Below, piece by piece: positions 1 to 5,273 of a stretch of DNA of 5,273 nt; positions within the stretch are counted from its first letter, which is position 1, and each line of letters begins with the position of its first letter. A model generated the notes under the pieces. The model ran no database searches. It saw only the letters and a program-made list of their open reading frames with translations, and was not told where the DNA came from. Where the stretch lies: positions 1-5,273 of the forward strand of contig JAQGPD010000498.1 in the NCBI GenBank assembly GCA_028293305.1, written 5' to 3'. The stretch comes from Verrucomicrobiales bacterium. Lineage in GTDB: Bacteria; Verrucomicrobiota; Verrucomicrobiia; Verrucomicrobiales; V1-33. Position numbers and translations under genes: made by a program.

Positions 1-418
1 TCAGGTAGATGGCGACTTCCTCGGCGGGGTGGGCGGCGAGGAGGGCAGCGGTGCCGGCTTTGATTTTTTCGGGATCAAGCTGGGCGGGGATGTCGCCTTC
101 GACGCCGCCTTTGCCGTCATGGGTGACGCCGATGGCGTCGAGGAAAGTGACCAGCATGGCGGGGCGGCCTTTCATGAGCCAGATTTGGAGGAGGTTTTCC
201 CCGATGGCTTCGTTGAGCTTGGATTTCAGTTGCTCGGCCATCCAGGCGATTTGTTCGGGACGGGATTTCCGGGCGACGAAGATGGGGCGCAGTTTCCGCT
301 GGGCGGCGAGGGAGGCGAGGGCGGACTGGAAGACTTGTTTTTCCGTCTCACGCAACCAGCCGGTGATGGCCTGACTGGTTTGCGGGGTCATGGTGTGGAA
401 CATTAAATGGGCTTTCAT
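1..418 (-). CDS. Hypothetical protein of unknown function, N-terminal part, cut by the left edge
   Basis: Reading the minus strand from the ATG at 418-416 gives 139 codons without a stop, running off the left edge. The upstream in-frame stop TAA is at 442-440, so the start lies downstream of it; other in-frame Met codons are residues 6 and 10. The only SD-like sequence, AAGGTGA at 441-435, is 16 nt from the first ATG, which is too far to settle the choice. The protein begins MKAHLMFHTM and has no signal peptide or membrane segment. Residues 12-82 look helical and amphipathic (QSALASLAAQRKLRPIF, EQIAWMAEQLKSKLNE). Residues 80-112 hold a recognisable block, WLMKGRPAMLVTFLDAIGV followed by HDGKGGVEGDIP. 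I do not recognise a characterised family. Codon use is GC-rich at third positions, as in the neighbours. A terminator separates it from the secretin upstream, so it probably has its own promoter, and any functional link to the secretin is unproven. Confidence 0.82.
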   Translation of the reverse strand, partial: MKAHLMFHTMTPQTSQAITGWLRETEKQVFQSALASLAAQRKLRPIFVARKSRPEQIAWMAEQLKSKLNEAIGENLLQIWLMKGRPAMLVTFLDAIGVTHDGKGGVEGDIPAQLDPEKIKAGTAALLAAHPAEEVAIYL

Positions 419-510
419 GCGTCTGAAGAAATAGTCACCTTAAAATTGGAGCGGGCGGCGAGTTGCGCATCACTAGGCATGTGGGGCGGGGGTTGTCGAG
501 CGGCGAATGC

Positions 511-545
511 AAAACCGGGCACTCCGTTGTGGTCGGAGTGCCCGG
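511..545 (-). terminator. Intrinsic terminator of the secretin gene
   Basis: A perfect 12-bp inverted repeat, CCGGGCACTCCG at 515-526 and CGGAGTGCCCGG at 534-545, has a 7-nt loop (527-533). Read on the minus strand, the GC-rich stem is followed directly by TTTT (514-511). It starts about 43 nt after the secretin stop codon (590-588) and lies before the next minus-strand gene. It should end secretin transcripts and uncouple them from the gene at the left edge. On the plus strand there is no T tract after the stem, so it is not bidirectional. Confidence 0.87.
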
Positions 546-587
546 ATGAGTTGTATTTCGGACGATCGCTTGGAAAAACGGGGTCGC

Positions 588-2630
588 TTATTCGAAGTAA
601 AGGCTGGTGTTTTCCGCGATGCCCGGGGTGTGGAGCGACTGGCGGAAGTGCTCGACCCAGAGGGTGCGGGTGCGTTTGGAAACCTGGTTGAGATTGTATT
701 CCGGCAGTTGGAGCGCGGCGGGGTCGGCGCCCTGGGTCTTCATGGTTTTGATGTATTTCCGGAGGGCGTAGTTGGCTTTGCCCAGCTGGATCATCTGGCC
801 GAACTCGTTGCGCATGAATTGGTTGCCGGGGGAGGCGGCGCGGGCCTCGCCGCAGACGGTGCGGATGCGGCGCTCCTCGCGGTCGCACCAGGCGACGGCG
901 CGTTCCAAGGCGGCGGGGCCTCCTTCGAGGTCGCCATTGGCGTAGATCCGGGGCGCGGGGATGGCGGGGTCGGAATGATAGCGGGGCAGCTCCGAGATGG
1001 GGCGTTCACCGACGCCATTGCCGTCGACCGGCATGATGGTGGGGGTGATGAAAATCATGAGATTTTTGCGGGAACGGTCGCGGAGGCGGTTTTTGAAGGC
1101 CCAGCCGACGACCGGGATGCGGCTGAGGACGGGGATGCCGGTGCCGTCCCGGGAGTCGGTGGCTTCATCGAGGCCGGCGATGGCGACGGTGTAGCCGCTT
1201 TGGACCTCGAGGGGGGCCTGGTAGACGCGGGAGGTGGGGACCGGGTAGGAATTCCCGTCGATGATTTCGTTGCCGATGACGTTGGCAACGACGATCTTGG
1301 TGTGCATGATGACCTTGTCGTCGTTGATGCGTTTTGGCAGGATATTGACCGTGGTGCCGATGGGGAGGAAGTTGATGCTGGAGGTGCTGGCGCCGGTGCC
1401 GGTGCCGCCGCTGACGGAGGAGCTGGAGGCGAGCACGGGGAAGTTCACCACGCTGCGCATGGAGACTTCACGGTTATTTTGCGTCAGGACGCGGGGGTAG
1501 CTGACGGTGCTGGTCTGGCGGTCCTTCAGAAGGAAATTCAATTTCACATTCACATCGTCCGGCGTCAGGATGGCGGCGGTGGGGATGAGGGTGTTTTTGA
1601 TCCGGTTCAGGTCCACCGTGGTGGAGGGGCTGGTGAGATTGAATTTGAAGCCGCCGTCAAAAGTGCCACTCCAGTCCACACCGAGCTGATTCTTAGGATC
1701 TTTGGTGGTTTCGACGAATTTGAGTTCCACCGCGATCAGGGACTGCTTGCGGTCGATGGAGGAAATCCAGCGTTCCACGAACTGGTGTTGTTGGCGGGTG
1801 GCGACGACGAAGAGCGTATTGGAGTCGGAGTTCCAGACCACCTTGGCCTCACCGGCTTTCTCACCTTCCACACTGCTGCGGGGGGCTTGGGACGGGACGA
1901 GGATCGGGGCATTGGAAAACTCGTCCACCGAGACGTCGCTGGCGAAGGCGGCGTTGAATCCGGAGGTGCCGACCCCGAGGATTTCCTTCACTTTTTCGAC
2001 CATTTCCTTGGAGTCGACTTTGAAAATATTTCCCGCAGCCCCGAGATCGAGCCCGCCGCCCATGCCACCGCCGCCACTGCTGCCGCCGCCGCTCATTCCC
2101 CCACTCATCCCGCCGCTCATGCCGCCGGATTCCGCACCGCCGCCGGATCCACCGCTGCCGCTGCCGGTGGTTTCCGCCAGTTCGCCGGTGTTGTATTTGA
2201 TGATGTAGGTCCGGGCGATCATTTCCCCGTCATTGAAGGGCCGCAGGTGCCAAACGCCGCGGTCGTAGACGAGCGCGATGCCGTTTTCATTGGCCAAAGT
2301 CTCCAAGGCCGCAAAGGGCGACATCTTCATGCTGATGGTCACCAACTGCTTATCCAGATCCTTCTGCAGAGGCAGGGACAGGAAATGGATGCCGGATTTC
2401 GTCGCCAGCATGCGAAGCACATCCCGCAGATTCGCTTTGTCAAAATTCAATTCCAAAGCCGGAGCGCTGATCAGTTTTTCCCGGACGTTGTCATAGTCAG
2501 GGCTGGCATTCACCATCGCCTGATCATCGGAAACCGCTGCCGAACCAACGGCCGTCAGGCCGGACAATGCCATAAGTCCCAGAGCAGCAACCCGCACCGG
2601 GATGCTCGGAAGTTTCGTTTGCAGTTTCAT
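588..2630 (-). CDS. Outer-membrane secretin (GspD/PilQ superfamily), complete, 680 aa
   Basis: This protein should form the multimeric outer-membrane channel of a type IV pilus or type II secretion-like machine. Residues 1-31 are a Sec signal peptide: basic MKLQTKLPSIPVRV, then a hydrophobic stretch, with likely cleavage near VGSAA. Residues 55-131 resemble the STN/N0 domain (LNFDKANLRDVLRMLATKSG). Residues 137-295 form an N1/N3-type ring domain (RTYIIKYNTGELAE, later VVWNSDSNTLFVVATR), split by a Gly/Ser/Met-rich insert at about 155-193 containing three MSGG units. Residues 297-535 are the secretin core, with the diagnostic end GIPVLSRIPVVGWAF and then NLMIFITPTIMP. Residues 540-680 are an extra tail with two cysteines (582 and 593); no family is recognised in it. 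There is only one clear N-domain after STN, fewer than in classical GspD. The ATG at 2630 gives a good signal peptide but has no clear SD. The stop TAA at 590-588 is followed by a terminator. Secretin identity is near certain; which machine it serves is inferred from the divergent ATPase gene. Confidence 0.95.
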   Translation of the reverse strand: MKLQTKLPSIPVRVAALGLMALSGLTAVGSAAVSDDQAMVNASPDYDNVREKLISAPALELNFDKANLRDVLRMLATKSGIHFLSLPLQKDLDKQLVTISMKMSPFAALETLANENGIALVYDRGVWHLRPFNDGEMIARTYIIKYNTGELAETTGSGSGGSGGGAESGGMSGGMSGGMSGGGSSGGGGMGGGLDLGAAGNIFKVDSKEMVEKVKEILGVGTSGFNAAFASDVSVDEFSNAPILVPSQAPRSSVEGEKAGEAKVVWNSDSNTLFVVATRQQHQFVERWISSIDRKQSLIAVELKFVETTKDPKNQLGVDWSGTFDGGFKFNLTSPSTTVDLNRIKNTLIPTAAILTPDDVNVKLNFLLKDRQTSTVSYPRVLTQNNREVSMRSVVNFPVLASSSSVSGGTGTGASTSSINFLPIGTTVNILPKRINDDKVIMHTKIVVANVIGNEIIDGNSYPVPTSRVYQAPLEVQSGYTVAIAGLDEATDSRDGTGIPVLSRIPVVGWAFKNRLRDRSRKNLMIFITPTIMPVDGNGVGERPISELPRYHSDPAIPAPRIYANGDLEGGPAALERAVAWCDREERRIRTVCGEARAASPGNQFMRNEFGQMIQLGKANYALRKYIKTMKTQGADPAALQLPEYNLNQVSKRTRTLWVEHFRQSLHTPGIAENTSLYFE

Positions 2631-2736
2631 ATCTGGATCGGTGGTGGCTGTTGAATGAATGAAGGAGTGAAAAATGTGGGAAGTCCTTGAGATTCACGGG
2701 CTCGGGCGAAGCTGAATCACCATATAAATTACGATT

Positions 2737-2742
2737 ATTATA
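2737..2742 (-). promoter_or_regulatory. Candidate -10 element for the secretin gene
   Basis: The minus strand reads a perfect TATAAT here, within an AT-rich stretch, giving a transcript start near 2730 and an untranslated leader of about 100 nt before the ATG at 2630. No good -35 hexamer is found 16-18 nt upstream. A TTGAAG sits only a few bases upstream and would instead pair with a weak TAATTT further down. The position is right for a secretin promoter, but AT-rich DNA produces such matches by chance. Confidence 0.38.
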
Positions 2743-3050
2743 AGCAAACTTCAAGATAAATTTCGGAAAAACTGATAATCTTCATAATTTTGAGTAATTC
2801 AGCGCAGTGGCGGGGCGGGAATTTCTCCACGTAACTTGCTTATCTTCAACCACATATGCATAGTTCCTTCACCCAGGGAGACGCCTTGGGATTTTTTAAA
2901 AAAGCAGCTATTGCCCTGTAATCACTTGAAAATGAACAGCTAAACTTGGCCCGCCGCCCCTTTTTCAGCCCCCTCCCCGTCCGCCCGACACGGTGACACG
3001 GTAAGAAACTGATTCCGGCGGCGGACCTCTGCCACCTGCGGGTTCCCAAA

Positions 3051-3073
3051 GGAGGGTGGACATTTTGTCCACC
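3051..3073 (+). repeat. REP-like hairpin, left copy
   Basis: On the plus strand the sequence starts with GGAG (3051-3054), where the last G already belongs to the stem region. The arm GGTGGAC (3055-3061), loop ATTTT (3062-3066) and arm GTCCACC (3067-3073) form a perfect 7-bp stem, with one more G-C pair possible at 3054/3074. The same 23-bp unit occurs inverted at 3201-3223, with 18 of 23 positions identical and two compensatory stem changes. No T tract follows on either strand, so it is not an intrinsic terminator. A GGAG-type foot 5' of a palindrome resembles the layout of REP sequences mobilised by RAYT transposases; that assignment is inference. Confidence 0.7.
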
Positions 3074-3104
3074 CAAAAGCTTGCCCGCCACAGCCCGTTA
3101 ACCC

Positions 3105-3200
3105 GCGCCGGTTCATCAGCGCCGGTCCCCAGCGCCGGTCCCCCAGCGCCGGTTCACCAAGCCGCACCCCCAGTGCGGATCCACCAGGGCCGGTCCACCT
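3105..3200. repeat. GC-rich tandem array, seven degenerate 13-14 bp units
   Basis: Seven adjacent units start at 3105, 3119, 3132, 3146, 3160, 3173 and 3187. The first four are close copies of GCGCCGGT followed by TCATCA, CCCCA, CCCCCA or TCACCA. The last three are more diverged (AGCCGCACCCCCA, GTGCGGATCCACCA, GGGCCGGTCCACCT). An approximate consensus is GCGCCGGTYCMCCA. Unit length alternates between 13 and 14, so the array does not keep a reading frame. It fills most of the space between the two inverted hairpins and ends exactly where the right hairpin begins, so it is probably part of the same element. Confidence 0.8.
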
Positions 3201-3223
3201 GGTCAACAGAATGTTGACCCTCC
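3201..3223 (-). repeat. REP-like hairpin, right copy (inverted)
   Basis: On the plus strand, arm GGTCAAC (3201-3207), loop AGAAT (3208-3212) and arm GTTGACC (3213-3219) are followed by CTCC (3220-3223). On the minus strand this reads GGAG, then the palindrome with loop ATTCT, matching the left copy at 3051-3073. Relative to that copy, one stem pair changes from G-C to C-G and the next from G-C to A-T, so pairing is kept. The two copies face each other like the ends of a BIME (paired inverted REPs), about 173 bp overall. Confidence 0.7.
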
Positions 3224-3358
3224 GATGCCAAACCTGCGCTTGAGCCCGGAGCCAAAGTCGTCCCTGCGGCCCCGCCTTGATTTTATCGCTCCAAAATCGG
3301 CCAAGGCGATGAAATTACCGATTCCCAATCCTGTTTCGCAACGGAGGAGGAAATCCGC

Positions 3359-3384
3359 AAAATTGATCAGAAGGTGTCAATTTT
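3359..3384. promoter_or_regulatory. AT-rich inverted repeat upstream of the ATPase gene, possible operator
   Basis: AAAATTGA (3359-3366) and TCAATTTT (3377-3384) form a perfect 8-bp inverted repeat with a 10-nt spacer, about 140 bp upstream of the ATPase start. The arm and spacer lengths would suit a dimeric regulator. It is not a terminator, because the stem is AT-rich and no T tract follows. No regulator gene is in view, so the role is a guess. Confidence 0.3.
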
Positions 3385-3459
3385 CTTCAACTCCTTAAAG
3401 TCCAATCGCCCCTAATATAGCTAAGAGTTAAAAATACTTTGAGAAACCGTAATTTTCGC

Positions 3460-3487
3460 TTTGCAGATGAATTATTGAGATTATAGT
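3460..3487 (+). promoter_or_regulatory. Candidate promoter of the ATPase and downstream gene
   Basis: TATAGT at 3482-3487 matches the -10 consensus at five of six positions. TTTGCA at 3460-3465 could act as a weak -35 with a 16-bp spacer. The predicted transcript start, near 3494, lies after the GTG at 3486 and about 28 nt before the ATG at 3522. If the promoter is real, the ATG must be the start codon. The -35 match is poor. Confidence 0.35.
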
Positions 3488-3521
3488 GGTTCGAGTTGAT
3501 TCCTGTAACTCTGATCCCACC

Positions 3522-4574
3522 ATGGACTATTTCGACGAACGCACTGCCCTCGGCCAACGGGTCTATCAGATCTCCCAGTTGACGGGGGTGAGCGATTTCT
3601 ATATCACTCCGAATGAGCCGATTTGCTATAAACAGAATGGCTCGCTGATTATTGATTCGTTCGTCTACGTGCCGGACCAGCCGCTGCCGGTGCAGCCGGG
3701 TTGCGTGGACTATGCGATGGGTTTTGCCGGGCTGCGTTTCCGTGTGAACCGCATGGTCACCCGCGGACGGTTCCGCTGGGTTTTACGTTTGCTCCCGTCC
3801 AAGATCCCGACTCCGCAGGACATCGCGGTGCCGCCGGCCGCGATGAAAGCTTATATGGAAGCGAAAAACGGCCTATTCCTCGTCTGCGGCGCCACGGGCT
3901 CGGGGAAATCCACCACCATCGCCTCCATGATCCTGCACCGCGCCCGCCAGCGGGACGAGCACGTGGTCACGTTCGAGGACCCTATCGAATACATTTACCC
4001 CGCCGGCACGCCATCCCTCATGTCCCAACGGGAAATCGGTGAGGACGACCTGGACTTCGCCATGGCCCTGCGCGCTTCCCTGCGCCAGGCGCCGGATGTG
4101 ATTCTGGTGGGGGAAATCCGTGACGGCGAGACCGCGGAGATCGCCCTGCAGGCGGCGGAAACGGGGCACGTGGTGGTCGCGACTTTGCATACCTCCACCG
4201 CGTCCCAGACGGTGCAGCGGTTTTTGAAATTGATCCCCTCGGACCGCCTCGAGACCGCGCAGGCGTCCCTCGCGGACTGTCTGCGCATGATCCTGTGCCA
4301 ACGCCTCATGTTTGACGAGAAACGAGGCCGGCGGTTCGGCATCCATGAGTTGCTGTTGCAATACGACTCCACCACCAACCTCATCCGCCGCGGCGAATAC
4401 AAGAAGCTGGATCAGGAACTGGAGACCGGCTTCAAAAAAGGCATGCTCACCTTCGAACGCAGCCTCGAGGCGCGCTTCGGCGAGGGCTGGTATTGCAAGC
4501 CGCCGGAGCAGACCGGATTCAGTGAGGATGAAGTGCACTCCTTCTTCAGCCAGGAACCCTCACGTTCCCACTAA
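3522..4574 (+). CDS. PilT-like type IV pilus/secretion ATPase, complete, 350 aa
   Basis: This is a cytoplasmic hexameric ATPase of the PilT/GspE superfamily, closest in layout to PilT, which powers pilus retraction. Counting from the ATG at 3522: Walker A GATGSGKST at 123-131; Asp box TFEDPIEY at 150-157; Walker B with catalytic Glu, DVILVGEIRDGET, at 192-204; His box TGHVVVATLHT at 214-224. All key residues are present. STTNLIRRGE at about 283-292 aligns with the AIRNLIRE motif that PilT needs for retraction. The N-terminal domain keeps a short ASDLHL-like segment (GVSDFYITPNEPICYKQNG) and FRVNRM, but the stretch between them is about 25-30 residues shorter than in Pseudomonas PilT as I recall it. 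An in-frame GTG at 3486 would add 12 residues, but those look non-coding and overlap the candidate -10 box, so I prefer the ATG, although it has no clear SD. The stop is 23 bp before the next gene, so the two probably form an operon. The absence of the zinc-binding Cys motif of PilB/GspE argues against an extension ATPase. Confidence 0.94.
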   Translation: MDYFDERTALGQRVYQISQLTGVSDFYITPNEPICYKQNGSLIIDSFVYVPDQPLPVQPGCVDYAMGFAGLRFRVNRMVTRGRFRWVLRLLPSKIPTPQDIAVPPAAMKAYMEAKNGLFLVCGATGSGKSTTIASMILHRARQRDEHVVTFEDPIEYIYPAGTPSLMSQREIGEDDLDFAMALRASLRQAPDVILVGEIRDGETAEIALQAAETGHVVVATLHTSTASQTVQRFLKLIPSDRLETAQASLADCLRMILCQRLMFDEKRGRRFGIHELLLQYDSTTNLIRRGEYKKLDQELETGFKKGMLTFERSLEARFGEGWYCKPPEQTGFSEDEVHSFFSQEPSRSH

Positions 4575-4597
4575 CCACTTTAATAACAACCGATCCC

Positions 4598-5273
4598 ATG
4601 AAGCTAAAAGACATCAAGGACGTCCTCACCTTCCGCTCCTTCCGCCCGGAGCCGGATGACAGCACCGCGCCCTGGCGCAAACGTTTCCCCCGCGAAAAAA
4701 CCCTGCTCCTGAGCATCAGCCGCCGCCGCGCGAACTGGCTGACGCTGGACCGCCGCGGGGAATTCACCGACGCCGGCTCCATGGACGGCGAACTCAAGGA
4801 AGTGCTCGCCGCCGTGGGCCCGGACCTCCGCGGACACACCGACCATGGCTGGTGCGCGGTCTCGCTGAACCACCGTTTTGTCATCACCCTGGAGGTCAAC
4901 CTCAGCCGCCGCCCCGGCCTGGAGGAACAGCTCCGCTCCAATCCCAAAGCCGCCCTGGGAGCCAAGGCGGAACGCGGAAAACGCTACAGCCTCATCCACA
5001 ATCCGGAAAGCAACACCAGCCTCCTCCTCGCCTGCGATGAGGACGCCATCGTGAAAACGGAAGCCATGCTCCGCGAGCAGGGCCTCCAGCCAGGACGCAT
5101 CACCATCGGCATCTATGGCATGCTGCTGGACCTCATTTCCCAGGTCGCCGAAGCCCGCGCCGCCCGCGCCGCCTCGCACCCGGGCGAGCCTTTCGGCAAT
5201 GTCGTCATGGTCGCCTGCTGTGAGGGTTCCGTGGTGGTCCTCAGCCAACGCGAGGAAAACTGGACGGAACTCC
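4598..5273 (+). CDS. Probable PilM/GspL-like actin-fold protein, N-terminal part, cut by the right edge
   Basis: The ATG at 4598 opens a frame with no stop for 225 codons, running off the right edge. It starts 23 bp after the ATPase stop, has the same GC-rich codon use, and is probably co-transcribed with it. There is no clear SD. No signal peptide or membrane segment lies in the visible part, so this part should be cytoplasmic. The order of segments suggests the actin-like fold of PilM or the GspL cytoplasmic domain: a beta pair at 35-60 (KTLLLSISRRRANWLTLDRR, then GEFTDAGS), strands at 85-101 (WCAVSLNHRFVITLEV), SLLLACDEDAIVKTEAMLRE then QGLQPGRITIGIYGMLLDLI at 141-180, and NVVMVACCEGSVVVLSQRE at 201-219, like the second-subdomain strand pair. 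The family call is by secondary-structure pattern and gene neighbourhood, not by a diagnostic motif. In this role it would bridge the motor to the inner-membrane platform. The coding call is firm and the function tentative. Confidence 0.85.
   Translation, partial: MKLKDIKDVLTFRSFRPEPDDSTAPWRKRFPREKTLLLSISRRRANWLTLDRRGEFTDAGSMDGELKEVLAAVGPDLRGHTDHGWCAVSLNHRFVITLEVNLSRRPGLEEQLRSNPKAALGAKAERGKRYSLIHNPESNTSLLLACDEDAIVKTEAMLREQGLQPGRITIGIYGMLLDLISQVAEARAARAASHPGEPFGNVVMVACCEGSVVVLSQREENWTEL

Larger units (their letters stand above)
2631..3521. other. Long divergent intergenic region between the secretin and ATPase genes
   Basis: About 890 bp without a convincing gene. Positions 2700-2935 are AT-rich and contain the candidate secretin promoter. 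Positions 2945-3300 turn sharply GC-rich and hold the paired-hairpin element (3051-3223) and its internal tandem array. Positions 3355-3521 are AT-rich again, with an inverted repeat and a candidate promoter for the rightward genes. Minus-strand open frames at 2846-3091 and 2940-3206 run through the hairpin and tandem array, lack homology I can recognise, and translate as low-complexity Gly/Arg-rich sequence, so I do not call them genes. The region is much longer than needed for two divergent promoters, which fits insertion of a repeat element. Confidence 0.75.

Noticed and set aside
9..406. Two overlapping plus-strand open frames of about 120 codons at the left edge
   Set aside because: They are opposite the minus-strand coding frame that runs to the edge, which has better amino-acid composition and codon use.
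507..2654. Plus-strand 715-codon open frame opposite the whole secretin gene
   Set aside because: It is antisense to a secretin with clear domains. It stays open because GC-rich third positions on the minus strand rarely make stops, and its translation is low-complexity Gly/Ala/Asp/His-rich with no family features.
2892..2903. Palindrome TTTTTTAAAAAA
   Set aside because: It is a simple A/T run in AT-rich DNA with no loop for a hairpin and no nearby promoter hexamers that give it meaning.
2987..3002. Two perfect tandem copies of GACACGGT
   Set aside because: Two copies of an 8-mer are too little to support a role; probably local slippage.
3105..3200. Tandem array as a CRISPR
   Set aside because: The units are 13-14 bp, directly adjacent and degenerate, with no unique spacers and no cas genes.
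2846..3206. Minus-strand open frames of 81 and 88 codons in the intergenic region
   Set aside because: They translate the hairpin and tandem array, giving repetitive Gly/Arg-rich sequence. The array unit length alternates between 13 and 14, so no reading frame is maintained.
3051..3223. The two hairpins as intrinsic terminators
   Set aside because: Neither has a T tract after the stem on either strand, and no gene ends nearby.
4604..5248. Minus-strand 214-codon open frame opposite the right-edge gene
   Set aside because: It is a shadow of the plus-strand gene, which is spaced as an operon partner of the ATPase and has a plausible protein composition.

Overview
The window looks like a chromosomal segment from a GC-rich Gram-negative bacterium. 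It carries an outer-membrane secretin, a PilT-type ATPase and a probable PilM/GspL-like protein, all parts of a type IV pilus or type II secretion-like envelope machine. The secretin architecture (one Gly/Ser/Met-rich N-domain and a long C-terminal tail) and the lack of clear Shine-Dalgarno sequences at three of four starts make me favour Verrucomicrobiota or a relative. That placement is inference; no marker gene is present.

Layout, left to right. (1) 1-418, minus strand: the N-terminal 139 codons of a protein of unknown function, cut by the left edge. (2) 511-545: a strong intrinsic terminator on the minus strand, closing the secretin gene. (3) 588-2630, minus strand: a complete 680-residue secretin. 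(4) 2631-3521: an unusually long (about 0.9 kb) divergent intergenic region. It holds an AT-rich candidate promoter for the secretin, a BIME-like pair of inverted hairpins (3051-3073 and 3201-3223) around a GC-rich 13-14 bp tandem array, and a candidate promoter for the rightward genes. (5) 3522-4574, plus strand: a complete PilT-like hexameric ATPase. (6) 4598 to the right edge, plus strand: the first 225 codons of a probable actin-fold inner-membrane-platform protein, 23 bp downstream of the ATPase stop.

Working together: the secretin would form the outer-membrane pore, the ATPase would drive pilus retraction or related cytoplasmic work, and the downstream protein would link the cytoplasmic motor to the inner-membrane platform. 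The secretin and the motor genes are divergently transcribed from the shared intergenic region.

The most unusual item is the intergenic element. The two hairpins are inverted copies of one 23-bp sequence, and two stem base pairs have changed in a compensatory way, so the fold appears to have been conserved. This suggests a REP/BIME-type non-autonomous mobile repeat. I see no evidence of a wholly new multi-gene system.
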